A stretch of 64,000 bases of DNA from Xenoacremonium recifei (GCA_012184525.1 WOFQ01000004.1:62001-126000), one strand, 5' to 3'. Counted from the stretch's first letter, positions 9,550-22,088 are shown. Numbers and translations: made by a program. The notes: a model not told the origin generated them from the letters alone.

Positions 9550-12500
9550 GTCCACATCATTGTCCCTTGTCCAGAACAGTATCTCTGGGGTTCAAGTTCT
9601 GTGCAGAGCAACGTTTCGGGAAACTATGAGAATAGGAAGCTTCACGTTGTCTCAGGCCAATATGCTGGCTTCGGGTCTTCTGTTCAAGTCAGAACACCCC
9701 CGAAACATGGCTTCAATGCTATCACGTTTTGACGCTGATGAACAACCCTGGTCATACTTACAGTGTCACCGTGGGAGACGAGGCGAACGGATATGGCTCG
9801 GTCCGTTGACGAAGCTGGTGCTCCTGTCCGGCTGTACCTCGCAGAGTCTTCGAAACTCCGCTGCACCCAGCCGATACGCAATCCTGTCGTGCTTGCCGAG
9901 CATCGAAGCATTGGGTGACACCTAAACGGGGCAGGACATGCAGACGTGTCATGTACTCTTGAAAACTCAGTATCATGGCTACGTCGATCTCAAGGCTTCA
10001 TGAGATATTGTCGCCCCATTCAGCCTTCATATCATTGCCAGCCAATTATGAGACTGGGGATGCCTTTCCAAGAGAACATCAAACAGTACAAACAGTCTGG
10101 AGTACGAATCTGAAGCTTTGCGAAATTTCTTCAAAATATTTGATGTCATGCCTGGTTTCTCATGACAAAGTGAAAGGATCTATTCCGTACGTTGAATTTA
10201 AGCGTCTTATCCGGTCTGAACGAGGAGCCTTCAGAATGAAGCAGAGCTATTGAGCTTCACTTTCACTGTTCCATATCTCGAACATAACATATCAGCTTGT
10301 AAGCACGACTGCGCCATGCTGCACAGCGCTTACGGTCCTGGGCATGTGGCTGGTGAAGTTGCACCGGCGTCAATTGTTTGAGGCGTCTATCGTCTATCAG
10401 TCAAGACCCAGCGTCATCGGACATTTTCAAACGAGGAACCTTCTAGCTGACCGGGAGATTTCTCAAATGACAGGGGTCCTAGCTCTGACAAGTCTGCCTC
10501 CGTCTCCGTTGGCTAGGGACTGCAACAAGCCCGAATAGTCAACAGTCTGCTGAACATGTTGACAGGTCATAACGCAGACGTTGCCGTCGGGAGGCTCAAG
10601 GACCTCTAGACTATAGGTCTGCAATCACCTCGGGGTTCCATTGACGGCCAGAATGCAATTCTCGTACGATTGGCTTGACGAGGCGTTTGCGTAGCGTTTG
10701 CAGGGCGACCAGGGCTTCCCCCAGCTGACGAGTGACAGGCGAGGCCAGACCCCCCAAAACCACCAACGGGTTTCCAGAAGTGGTGTGCGGGACGTTACAA
10801 CGCTACTGGATCCCCTTCACCTCCTGTCCACAGATTACCAACGGCTGAGTCCAGCCAGCGCCGCACACTTTGCCATGCCAAGCCCGTACTCTTAGACCAC
10901 CAGGCGACATGAACCAACACGGATGCTCAGAAACGTCGATGTGGGAATCCAACACCCTGTAACAGGGATTCGTGGGCGAGCAGCCATCGAACACGCCCCG
11001 ACTAGCGTGTACAAGTACAGGGACTCCAGAGTACTTCGCCTCGACAAGACAGTTACAACGCGGATTGACGTCGACATGTGCCGTCAGATGCGCACTGATT
11101 CGGGCAAACAGAGTGCGGGAAGCTAAGGCAGGGCAGCGGGATCAACGGCGAGACGAATTGAACATTGGTTGAATGACCTGGGCTTCGGTTCATGCTGTCA
11201 TCACCGGAGCTGCACCCCCGCTTCGCCTTTCCAATAGACGAGTGCAAAGACTGGCTTTGATTGCAAGGCAAACCAAAGCAACCTTGATCAACCTGGAACG
11301 GCTCCGAGTGAAGAATTGAAGGAAGTCAAAGGTTTTTCTCGACCTTGAAACCCGCCTGCTTTCGTACCCAGGCTGGTCTACGTCGCTCCCAAAAATGACC
11401 TGATCTCTGATATCGCGGACATTATTGGTCGGTTCTCACAATTCGGTTATCTTCGCAATCAAGATAGTATCGGACGGTATCTAGATACCGTTACATCAAT
11501 CTCTATGTGTTCCGACGGAGGTGGAGGGTGGTGCTTGCCCGATCTCACCACGTACCAGGAGTTGCGGGTAAGATCTGGCAGCCATTTCCAATGTTTGGAG
11601 TTTGCCGGATCCCGACGAGCCTGCAGGAAACTATTGAAAGGCTTCTGCAGCCTTCCCGGGTTTCCGTCGACTCAGGCGTCGCCACAAAGCGAAAGGATGG
11701 GTCTCTCTCGTTGAGCGAGAGCCTGGTCTTGTTCTGATGCTGGCCTTCAGCGCTATTGTCAGCAGGCCGTCGACTGCCTTCCATATTCGAAGAGTTGCAG
11801 CGCAGATGCCCCCATGTTTGCTCCCTGGACCCAAGCTTGTGTTGGTGACAGCCGCGTCTTCCCAATCAGGGCATCCGAAAATGGGCTGATCATTCAGGTA
11901 GACTACCCACCAATTGACTCGGGAACGCCTTGGACGTTTGAAATGTTGCTCGCGACGCTGTCAATGCATAGAATCCAGAACATGGGAATCTGGAAATCCC
12001 TTCTCGGGCCGTGGTTGCATCTCCTGCGACGTTGAAGCAAGACGTTCTTAATGACTCTGCTATTGCATAACGCCCGTGGGAGCGAACCTGACTGCCGGGA
12101 CGCTGTGGTTACAATGAGCGCCGTTTTCCGTCATGTTGTGGACGGTATCTGCAACCCCTGTCTGGACATGTTATGGAGCCAACCTCGGGGTTGGCAGAAC
12201 GAATCAGAGGCACGGATGCAACTCGAAGAAGGAAAACCAGTCAGAGGGACGGCCTAATGCAAGGCAAAGAGGGGTGATGAGGGGCGCAAACTCGACTCGA
12301 CAACGGCCTCTGCAGTCGGTACCCGGCCGGGCTCCCGCGAGCCTCGTCCCCGGTGGTCGTCATACTGCATACAACGCGCGCCGCCAGCGCCAACAGGGCA
12401 GTCGATAGTCATGGAGGGCATGACAGAGGGTCAGGGGTTCCTCGGCAAGTGGCCCGGCCGGTGCAAAGAGAGGGGCGTCATCCGTTGTCAGCCAGCCGTT

Positions 12501-15273
12501 AGCTGCCGCGCAGGACTAACGGTTCTGCATGCATATGTTTGTGTTTGGCTTCGATTCTGCAACTTCTACCGACTACTGCAGCGTCTGGTCGCGTTGTATG
12601 GAGCCTTTGACACGCTGTCGACAAATCCGGGCCGTCCCTCTGGCAGTTATCTGTCTAGCAAACCGACAAGACGAATCCAGTCCAGGCACCCATCTGATGG
12701 CGACGCTGGCTGTGCGACAAAGATGACGCGGGACAACAAAGACCAGAGCGGGGGAGGAAGCAGGTGTACTAATTGGGATGCTCTGGGCTCTCTTTCAGCT
12801 CCCGTCTGGACGCTATCAATGCAATCCGGAACGGGATGTCCGCAACCTCGTCGCCTGGGTTGAGGGGGGCGTGAATCACAAGAAGAGGAAGTCATAGAGA
12901 AGCTCTATGGGGTGTCCAGATGTCCAATTTCTTGGTCTTAGTGCCGTTTGCTGTTGAGAAATGAGGCCTTCCACGTCGAGCTGCCTGGAGCTCCTTTAGG
13001 AAATACATGAGGGGATTATGAGCGGACGATCGACGGCGAGCTGGGGTATCCTCTCCCGACTGCGGGACGCCAACGAGAGCCTCTTCCATGGGGATGCCGG
13101 CGGTCCTGGACAGATGACCAAGTGAGTGATCTTGGTACGCCATCTCGATCCCCGCGTGCCAGAGAAGCTCGAGCACAAACCAGGCTTTCCTACCCCTGGC
13201 TCTGGCTCTGGCCCCAGCTCTCCCCGGCCGGCAACACAACCCCGTCTTTCCATTAATAACACCAAGCCACGGGAAACACGAGACTCTCTGCACCAAGATA
13301 GCGCCCGCAGCTCTCAAAGAGGCAACCAGACGAAGACTCCCGCTTCCGTCCAACGGCCCGTATCGTCGTCACTATTGCGAATGAGACTCGAGGGGTTTCA
13401 TCTAGACTCCCGCTTTCCGCCCCGAGTCTTTGACTGCAACAGGCACATGCCACCATGGGGCGCTGGACACGGGACCTACGTCTCGGTCTAGCCCAAGACT
13501 CCCGACAGAGATACTCTTTGTCCAAATCCAGTAGAGAGACGTAGGACTCGGGGCTCCGGACCGGCGGCACAGCTTCCTCCACCGCTCCCACCGCTATGTC
13601 TCTGGACCAACTGGCCCTCCCGAGTCCTCTACGGCCAACACGAGGATGCTCCCGACTCACGGGGCACCATTCTCCATGGGCGTAGTTCTGCTCGTGTTGA
13701 GTTGGCTCATGGCCCGTCCCGCATGCCAGGAAGAAAGACGACATGACGAGTCTCGTGGTTGAGACACCAGATGAAAGACCTTTTTCCAAGGACAGACTCT
13801 GTCAGCAAGAATGGGATAACAATGACGAGTAGTTCTCGAGAATGACAGGTTCGAAAACAACAGGGTTGATCCCTACTCCCCGCGGTGATCAATAGATACA
13901 TGCCCACCGTCCAAACTCCGCATCCAGTCCCCAAGCTTAAGCATAAGCATGAGTGTCTAAACGCCGGAGCTACAGGCGTCGGCCGAGTCCTTCAGTGCTG
14001 AACCCCATGTATGCCATGTCACAGGTCATTCACTCAGTCAGGCCCCGTCTTGATCAGCAGCCATTGCTAGTTCTATTTTGTAGAATCTACCAGCCCATAA
14101 TGCTATGTACGAGCAGCATGCTAACTTAACTAATACTAATGGTTCTTTGGCTCATCACCGATCGTCTCACTGGCGTCGCGCCCCAGCCCAGCCCAAACCA
14201 ACAGCGGTGAGGCTTCGCCGCCAGTAACGTCGTGATGCTACCCTTCAATCCGCCAGCAGTGTCACCAGCGCCGCCGCCCCAGCAACCAACCAACCAACCA
14301 ACATGGTAAATTGCCCTGCAACGCGCGCTGTGCAAGTTCCTCCTCCGCTGGGGAGATGAGAGAAGTAGGAAATTAGTGTAATGACTTTAGGGGCAAAAAG
14401 ACGAGTGCTGTGCCGAGTAAAAAGCAAATAACAACCCTCGAAGCCTGCGCCGTGCTTTCTTTAGTGAAATCACCCGTATCGCAGACCCGATAACCTATCC
14501 CAGTCCCGTCCGTTGTCGCGCCCTGTTTTGCCCGACGGAAGATGATGCAGAAATCAAGAATGTACGCCTCCCAGAGACACGCAAGCTCTAGCCAGCCCAG
14601 AAAGGAGAACGCGCGATGGGATGAAAAAGCAAGAAGGGGGGGGAGGGGGAGCGGAATTCAGCGCTGTCCCGGCAGTTCGGTGTCCTAAAAACGCCAATGG
14701 ATCAGATCCAACGTCACGTCAAGCCTGGATGGGGAGGTGGTCTGTCTTCCTTGGTGTCTGCCCCGGATCAAGCTTAAGCGGAGCGAGGCCAGATGGTGTG
14801 GAAGAAGAGCTTTGACCACCGCCTTGAGAAGAGACGAAGATGTGGTTGTTGTTGGTGGCAGAGTTGTTGGTCGGAGAGAAGTTGTTGACCAATGAATGCC
14901 ATTGTCCAAGGTGATTCCAAAGATGGTTGCGGGCGCATTGTCGATGCAACAATAGAGATTTGCTTGTCCCGACAAGCATCCTAGCTCGCGGCCCTCAGGA
15001 ATGTGCTTTTCAAGATGCATCTTTTTTTATAGATGTGAGATGATTTTTTACTTTTTTTTTCTCCTTCGTTTCGTATACTCGAATATCTCCGTACCAATGA
15101 TGTGCACGGAAAATGGTGTTGCTGTCCACGCCTTTACAGGTGAGTGAGCAGCACCGGCCCCTCCCCCAGCCAGCCTCCATTCAGGATCGGCCGCCAGGGG
15201 TTCATCCCCGGTAGGTGACCTTTCCCGAACGGTAGACAATTAGCTGCCAGTGGAGAGGGGCCAAGATGCGGGC
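9550..15273. other. 5.7-kb region without supported genes
   Basis: This lies between the 3' ends of XLF (plus) and the forkhead gene (minus), so neither promoter explains its length. Base composition is ordinary, not AT-rich, so it does not look like heavily RIP-mutated repeats. Frames up to 178 codons exist (for example 13253-13789 minus) but have no recognisable motif, and the frames overlap on both strands. A CCAA run (CAACCAACCAACCAAC, 14284-14299) and a poly-G run near 14638 are present. It could hold a long 3' region, noncoding RNA, decayed genes or a fast-evolving gene with many introns. I cannot decide. Confidence 0.45.
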
Positions 15274-17434
15274 TTACATCCCGGGGCTGTTCCAGGTGTA
15301 GTAGCCCGTCTGCTGGAAAGCTAGCTGCTGAGGCACCTGCACCTGCACCTGCACCTGGGCTTCAGAGACGCCCTGCGGGATGTGCACCTGATGCTGCTCG
15401 GCCGGGTACACGCCCGTGACGTCGCCCACGGTGTAGGGGAACTCAGGCTGAGGGAACATCGGATGAAATTGGCCCTGATCCACGGCATAGGTGGCGCACG
15501 AGCTGCTGCCGCTAGTCACAGCAGCGTGTGTCAGGCCCGGCTGCGGCATCATGAGGCCAAAGGGACCAGGGCCAGGCGACGTCTGGGGAGCCTCGGGAGA
15601 CGGGTGAGAATGGTGATCAGCCACGAGATCTTCGCACGTGTAGCCGAACATGGTGGGCGGCGCCATGGAGCGGATGGACAGCATGCCGGCGTGGGGGACG
15701 CTATGGGGGACGTCGTGAGGAACGCTAACACCATAGGGGCCGCGAGCCGCCATCATCATCATCATCTCGTGGTGGCGCTGCTGCTGGTTGGCGCGACGAA
15801 TGCGCTGCTGTCGGGATCTCCTTGTGGCGAGTCCACCGCGGCGGCCACTGATGGCCCGGGGGGAGATGGAGATTGCACGCCCCTGCTGGTGAACAGCTCG
15901 AGCTCGAGAGGCTTCGGTGCCAGGTCCTCGGGTCTTGCTGGCACCCTTGGCGCGGTATCGAGTGGTGCTCTGGACGCCATCGTAGACGGCCCAGTCCTCG
16001 AGCTTCCACTCCGTGGTCCTCTTGTTGGTCGCAGTGATATTGATATTAGCACTAACACTGGTGCTGCCACTGCCAATGTTGGCAGGGGTGGAAGCACTGG
16101 CAGGAGTGTTGACACTGGCAGCGTCTGCTTCGGTCGACTGGGATCTGGAACCGCACTTGCTAAAGGCCTGCAGTTGCATCACAAGTCAGCCTCTGGACGT
16201 TCCATGGCGTCTGTCTGCGCCTCACCCTGGCAGCTGGCCCGTGTCCTGTCCGGTCATCATCCCTGCAGGACGGACGGCGCGCCGGGTTGGGATGAGCTGG
16301 GCTGGACTGGGCATGCTGCAAGGGCAAGCGAGATCTGAAACAAAGAAATACAGATGTGGCAGCCCGCGGGGGAGGGATGGGAGAGGAGGAGGGTGTTGGT
16401 GTTGGTGTTAGTGTTAGTGAATCTTTACGTACCGCATTCATGCTCAGGTTGTGACGGATGCTGTTCTGCCACCCTTTGCTCCCGCTTTTGCCCTTCTCCG
16501 TCCTGTCGCGGAACCACTGGTAAATCTCCTGGAGACTCATCGAGTGAGTTTCTCGGCTCATGAAAGCGTGGTAGATGAGCTGCGCATAAGGGGTATCCGG
16601 CTTAAACTCTTTCGGCTCCTGGTATACGCCGTTTACGAAGAACTGCGCTGTCCATGAGCTGCACTTGGGCATTGGGCTCAACGCTTCGGGACTGGCCAGG
16701 TCTTCAATGTCGCCGAGTTCACCAGCTAGAGGCGAGTGGACGAGAGACATGGCTCCGACTAGCGGCGTACCAAGGGGAGCTTCGATGGGGGATGTATTGT
16801 AGGAGATGACTCCCGACGAGAAGTCGCTGAAGGGCAACGGCGACGCCTGTTGAAACTCGTCTGGTAGACCGTCTGGCGTGCCTTGGCCGCTGTAGTTGAA
16901 GCAGCTGCCGGTGTGAGGCGTGAATATCTGCGAGCCTCCCGGAGTAGAGAACTCGTCGGCTGAGGGAGGCGTGCCGATTCGGAGAGCTCTGAAAGCGTCG
17001 TGTGGATGCTGAAGAGTGTCGGCAGTCTGTTCGAACGAGTTGCCGGGTGTTGACCATGAGGCCGGTGAGGTAGGCGGCACGTTGTAGCATTCCATGCCAC
17101 CACAGACTGGAGAGCTGTGGTAGGAATAGTTGTTGTTGTCAAGGTCGTCTGGTCCCGGAGGAGGAGACGCCCACATATGGCTTCGAGGAGGAGGACCTTG
17201 GGGGTTTGACGTGTAGGAGCCACCAAACGGGTTGGCGCTGGACCGCGGCTGGTGATGCACCGACATCATAGATCCTGAAACAGGAGCAGAGAGGCAAGGC
17301 GAAGGCGAGTCTGCGGCAGGCGTTGTGTAGTAGGGGTCTATGACAGTGAAGTCTGACCCGCAAGCTGATTGTTGTTGTTGATGAGGATTTGTGTAGCTAG
17401 GCCGTTGCCCGCTGTCAGAGAACCTCGGGTCCAT
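15274..17434 (-). CDS. Forkhead (winged-helix) transcription factor, two exons
   Basis: This is a nuclear DNA-binding regulator. Exons are 17434-16433 and 16167-15274; the 265-bp intron (GTACGT...CTGCAG) lies inside the DNA-binding domain. The product is 631 residues. The N-terminal 280 are Ser/Pro/Gln-rich. The forkhead domain begins near residue 283 (YAQLIYHAFMSRETHSMS), includes recognition helix WQNSIRHNLSMNA (322-334), continues AFSKC after the intron, and resumes with WKLEDWAVYDGVQSTTRYR (388-406). A roughly 40-residue Ser/Thr/Ala stretch separates the helix from the wing. The tail has poly-Met, Gln/His-rich segments and a (QV)4 repeat from a GCACCT hexamer at 15333-15357. I start at MDPRFSDSG; an upstream in-frame Met would add a hydrophobic segment unlike the family. 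Target genes are unknown, so no symbol is given. Confidence 0.9.
16393..16419 (+). repeat. GTGTTG/GTGTTA tandem repeat in the forkhead intron
   Basis: Four to five copies of a six-base unit lie just inside the 5' end of the intron as read on the minus strand. On that strand the repeat contains two CACTAAC copies, which resemble fungal branch points but lie far from the acceptor. It may vary in copy number between strains. Confidence 0.7.
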
Positions 17435-19867
17435 AACCGAGCAACGATCACGAAACAGCAGAACAATAACAACAATAGCAAGCTTCTGCAAAGATAATGC
17501 TAGTGTTTTTGCACAGCTTCTGAGATCGAAACAAGGGGACGGACAGTCAAAGTCTTGACTCAACGTAGGCAAGGTGATCAAAAAGTGAGAGAGAAGTGAG
17601 GAATATCAGAGTGGGGAATTGCGCAAGGGAACAAGAAAGAAAGAGAGAGAGGGCTAGAAGAGATGACGGAAGATAGCAGGGCGTCACAATAGAACAATGG
17701 GACAAGGTCGGGGCAAAAGGAGGAGCGGCGATATTTGATACCACGGGAAGAAAGCTTGTGCCTCGTCCTGTGTCGTTTGGGGTTTGCGGGGAGGGACGGA
17801 TGGCGAGCAGGAGAAGAAACAGCAGCAGACAACGGCTCCCTTATGGCTTTCTCGCCGCGAACCCAGAAGTCAGAGCCCGTCCAAGTCCAGCCAGCCAGGT
17901 GTCTGCCGGTGGACAGATCCAGAAGTCGGCCAGTTCTCTCTCTCCTCTCTCTCTCTCCACATCCATCACTTCTCCCAGTAGACGGAGGTGCACGTCAAGA
18001 GATGTCCTAAAATGAGGACGGGTATCCAGCACGATTAGGACCAGGGGCGTGTCCCAAGTCACCCAGTCCAACAAACGAGCCGCAGTACAGACGGAGCGCC
18101 GTCCATGCCTCCCGCCGCCGCGCCCTGCCTGAACGCTGACCCCCCTCCCCTGGGGTTGGGGCGCGCAAGCAGCATCCTAGCATGTTTCTGTGTGCCTGTG
18201 CCTGTGTGCGAATATGTGTTGCCCGGTGCTTGCGCTGTCCAGCGTTGAGATGCAAGATGCGGAGGTGGTCTCCTGGGGAAGCAAACGGATGGATCTCCAG
18301 TGCCTAGCTGGGGATCCCTGTCAGAGAGAGGGGACATGCAGACAACTTCCAGCAGAGGTGTCTCTCGAAGTACCTTGACTCCTCCCCTCCATCTGAATGT
18401 ACATGGGACCCCTGTCGCGCCCGATGCGGTGGAGCTGGCGAATGGTTTGGTTTGGAGGTGCGTGTCCCAGAATGGACCTGGAACGCTCAGCCAGGACGGT
18501 TGACTTCCAGGTCCAGGTCGACCACCCATGGGTAAGGCATGTAACCACTGAGAAAGCCGGCGAAGAAGGCCCTCAGAAGAAATGCCCTGGTCTTGTTGGC
18601 TCGGGGAGAGGCGTCCCGCGGCCTTTGTGCATCGGTGGCCCTGCCCTGCCCTGCCCTGCCCTGCCCTTCTGCACCCCCCGTCCGTCCGTCGCCATACCGG
18701 CTTCCAGGTCATCTTGTGCCATGCCATCCCATCTCAACCCTCTGTGTACTTCGTGAGCGTTGTCCCCCCAGCCCGCAGCAAGTCACTTGACAGTAGCCGT
18801 GGCCCGCCCGCTCGATCTGTGCGCGCTGTCCACGGAGTCACTGCGGGAAGGGCAGACTTCTGGAACGGCAGCTTGCATCCTGAGGCGATACCAGCCAATA
18901 CACCCAATCGTCTGCTCGCGCAAGGACGCGGGCCCCCGTTTGAAGCCTCGCTGCTTGTGCTGCCGTGAGTCAACGGGGAAGCAGGGCCTGCTGCCAGACG
19001 CCTGCTGCCGACGCACATCACCACTGCTCTCGGGAACATGCTCAGAGGGCCAGGCATGGAACCATCGATTGGAACGTCACCCTCCAGAGATCCGTCTGAC
19101 TGACATCTCACGCCCTTCCAAGAATACCCACAGACGAGGGCGCCCGGAGCATTCGCTCAGCCTCTACACCACGAGAGTTGTTTTCTTGATTGCTGTTGTC
19201 GTTCGCCTTGCATAAGTTCGCCTCTCAGTGAAGCAAATACATGCAGGTTTCTGCATATATGAACAAACCTCTCGGAAACTAGTCGAGCCGCTGCAGGCTT
19301 TTCCAGAACGTCGTAGCCGCAGGACACCCACTTAGCGAGTTTGACTACAACTTGAGTCAAGCTAAACTTAGGCCAGACCTCGTTCAACTCACACTCCCCC
19401 GTGTGTTCCGCAAAGTAAGCACCGTCTCTTTCGTGGACCCTGGGCTAGATTGACATGATGTGGGAGTGGGGAGGGAAAGGAAATTCAGGATAACTCCGTT
19501 GCGAGCGAGTGAGGCAAAGACCCCGGGAACGGTGACACAGCAAGGGATTCAAAGGAGATGATTAGCCGACCAGGGGTCGAAGGGAGCTACCTATGGAGAG
19601 CGAAGAGCATTCATGATGCGCTGTCGCCGGTGAATGGTACAATCACCCAGATTGACCGCAGCCTTTGTCGTCTTCCAACCAAGGGTTGCTCGACTCTGCA
19701 TCCGTCAAGGGCGTCATGGCCCAGATCCTTTCCGCCCCATTCACTCAGCTGCAGAATGCGGCGCGCTGAAGATTTGCGAGCTTATCCCGTCTGTTTGCTC
19801 TTAGAGCGAAACCAAGCAATCAAATAGGGCTGCAGATGCCGATTGACAGACTAGTCATTCTGAGCCA
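17435..19867. other. Forkhead upstream region and cactin 3' end
   Basis: A 2.4-kb spacer upstream of the forkhead start and downstream of cactin, both on the minus strand. It contains CT-rich simple sequence at 17938-17960 and a CCTGC tandem repeat at 18639-18667. Many overlapping frames (up to 222 codons, 18059-18727 minus) have repetitive, low-information translations and I do not support them. A long regulatory region or 5' leader for the transcription factor is the simplest reading. Confidence 0.45.
18639..18667 (+). repeat. CCTGC pentanucleotide repeat
   Basis: About five to six perfect copies of CCTGC, a microsatellite between the forkhead and cactin genes. Confidence 0.85.
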
Positions 19868-22088
19868 TTACTTGCGGTAGTAGATCTACACATGCCACGT
19901 CAGTCGTCACTGAACAAGAGACTCGAGTACCGAGCTGAGGGGGGTCCCCATACCTTCTTGAACTGGAAATGCAGCTGCAGGATACCCTGTAAACGCACAT
20001 GTTAGCTTGAAAGTCCAGAGCCGCTGAACGGCGTGAGCGAGGGGAGCGATGGTGAGCCGCGCGGCTGTTGCGTTTAAGGTGTGGCTGATGAACCAGGGTG
20101 CTCAACCGCCAACCCCAACGAAGCAAAAGTGAGCAAAAATGAAAAGACAGGCAAAAAAAATAAATACCGCCTGTTTAATATGACCGACAGAAATATAGGG
20201 AAGGAAACATTATACCGGGAAGCCCGTCTAGTATGGCTGATGAAAAGACAAGGCGCAAAAAAAAGAAACATACAACACCGGGTATTCGCTGGTCGTCACC
20301 GACCCAACTACTAATCCAGCGCTTCCTAGTTTGACTATGGGAGAGCGGACGGGATCCCGTATATTCTAGGAGCTATGGTCGTATGTACCAACAGAGGTTT
20401 CAAACCAGCTGATAACGACGGACTCCTTGAATAGTCAATCTGGGCACTGGATTAGTAGTTGGGTCAGTGACGACTAGTAAATACTAGATATTGTTTTTTT
20501 TGCCCATCTTTTTATTAGCCATACTAAATAGGCTTTTCAGTTTAATATTTTCTTCCCTATATTTCTGTCAGTCATATTAAATAAGCAGTATTTATTTTTT
20601 TAACCTATTTTTTTCATCAGCCATACCGGGCAGGCTTCTCAGGAATTGAAGCCGCGGTGCTGCCAAGAGGGGGGGGAAGCCACATACCTTATCAAACGAG
20701 CTCTTGAAGCCACGGTCCTTCTTAGCGCTGTAATCCCATTCGCGATCGACAATGCGAAACGCAATGTCTTCGTAGGGAGGGCCGGCAATGAAGCGAATGA
20801 GGCACGTATCCTCCTCTCCCGCCGCCGCAAAAGACTCTCCGCGCCGACGTCCGTGTTCGCGAATGATCTTGAAAGTCGGCGCCTTCGTCTTGTCGATCAG
20901 TTCCGGGTAAAATATGTTAAATTTGTATCCCTGAACGACCTTGGGCGGTGGGTTGTCGTGGTCGTAGTGTGTCTGGTTGTACTTGTTCCAATCGTACCCC
21001 ATCTGCACACGGTTGAAGTACTTGGGCTTTCGAGGTCGGTATTTGTCGGACCACTGGGGTTTGCTGGCAGTGGTAACAGTCTCCTCAGCTGTGAAAATCT
21101 CTTCGTTCTCGTCCACGCCTCTCGCAACCTCTCGGTCATATAAGGCCTTGGTGGCCTGGGAGTAGTCGTCGTTGCCAGATTGCATGAACCTTTCGGTACC
21201 AGGAGGGGCCGATGAGCCAGCTTGACTGGAGCCTTGCGCAAAATCCTGTCGCCCATCGTCCTTTAGTGCGCTTGTTGACTGTGTGACGGAAGACGAACTC
21301 TCGCTTCGAGACTTCTCTTTCAAAGCCTTCGCCCTCTCCGGGTTTTGCTGCAATTGCTCCTGGCGCACCCGCGTAATTTCCTCGTAAATCTTGTTCAGCT
21401 TAGCTCTGGATTTCCAGACCAGTAAGCTCCGTAACAATTGCTCCCAATAATCCGTGTCAATGTCTTCGTCTGACTGAAGCTTTGCCTTGATCTGCTTCTC
21501 CAGGCCTTCCAGTTGCTCGTAAGTTTTGGGGCTCAGAATCTTGTCGATATCATCGGATACACTGCTGACAACTCTCTCTTCGTTACCCCGGGGATCCAGT
21601 TTCCGCTTTCGATCCGCGCAGAGAGTCTGCAGAGCCTTCCAATACTCGCGGTTTTGGGAGTTCTGCTCCAGCACATGATAAGACGAAATGTCTGATTCCA
21701 GTTCGGAAATTTGAGCAGAATCCAGTGACTTGATAATATCTGCGGGTGCAGGAACGTCGATTGCAATGTCGGCATCATCGTCATCAAGGATATCACGATC
21801 TGAGTCAACAAATCTTAGGTTGAAGGCCAAGTAGTCGATGGGCTTTGCACGACCCTCCCGAACGCGAATATCGGCTTTCTTCTTAGACTGCTTGAGGACG
21901 AATTTGTCTTCGTCGGCGACGAACTGCCGGGACTGCTCATCCTGAGTCAGATATCTAGCGTTGCTCTTGGGGGCTGCGGGTTTGCTGGGTTTGGTGATTC
22001 GAGTGCTCGGATCATGTCTTGGAGATGTCACATCGCGGCGATTGGGAGACCTCCGTCTCTCAATCATTGCTCTGCGTCCGGGATCCAT
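19868..22088 (-). CDS. cactin: Cactin-family splicing-associated protein, three exons
   Basis: Cactin is a conserved nuclear protein linked to pre-mRNA splicing. Exons are 22088-20688, 19986-19954 and 19885-19868; introns are 701 bp and 68 bp. The product is 483 residues. The N terminus is basic and disordered. A central helical region (RYLTQDEQSRQFVADEDKF onward, about 45-250) matches cactin. The C-terminal domain (about 360-483) has KPKYFNRVQMGYDWNKYNQ, FNIFYPELIDKT and CLIRFIAGPPYEDIAFRIV. The two tiny last exons supply GILQLHFQFKK and IYYRK, restoring the invariant ending. Without them the frame reads 31 unrelated residues into the intron. The first intron is far longer than its neighbours because an inverted-repeat element sits in it. 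All junctions use GT/AG and keep phase 0. Confidence 0.94.
20079..20630. mobile_element. Foldback/MITE-like inverted-repeat element in cactin intron 1
   Basis: Two arms of roughly 190 bases are inverted relative to each other (core about 20128-20322 and 20445-20612), with a unique centre of about 120 bases. Inner ends match as CTAATCCAG against CTGGATTAG. Shared blocks include AATATGAC-GACAGAAATA and GTCGTCAC-GACCCAACTA. Inside each arm a shorter unit around ATGGCT-ATGAAAA is repeated directly. Outer ends are fuzzy: GTGTGGCTGATGAA at the left and the matching inverted block ending near 20626 at the right, with about 50 extra bases at the left. No transposase frame is present, so it would be non-autonomous. 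The right arm is AT-richer; most differences are C to T or G to A. I saw no certain target-site duplication. Confidence 0.75.

Noticed and set aside
15382..16338. 318-codon antisense frame across forkhead exon 2
   Set aside because: It runs opposite a verified coding exon and crosses its intron; Arg/Gly/Ser-rich with no motif.
18059..18727. 222-codon minus-strand frame overlapping plus-strand frames
   Set aside because: Built partly on the CCTGC repeat, with no motif; frames are open on both strands, as expected in GC-rich DNA.
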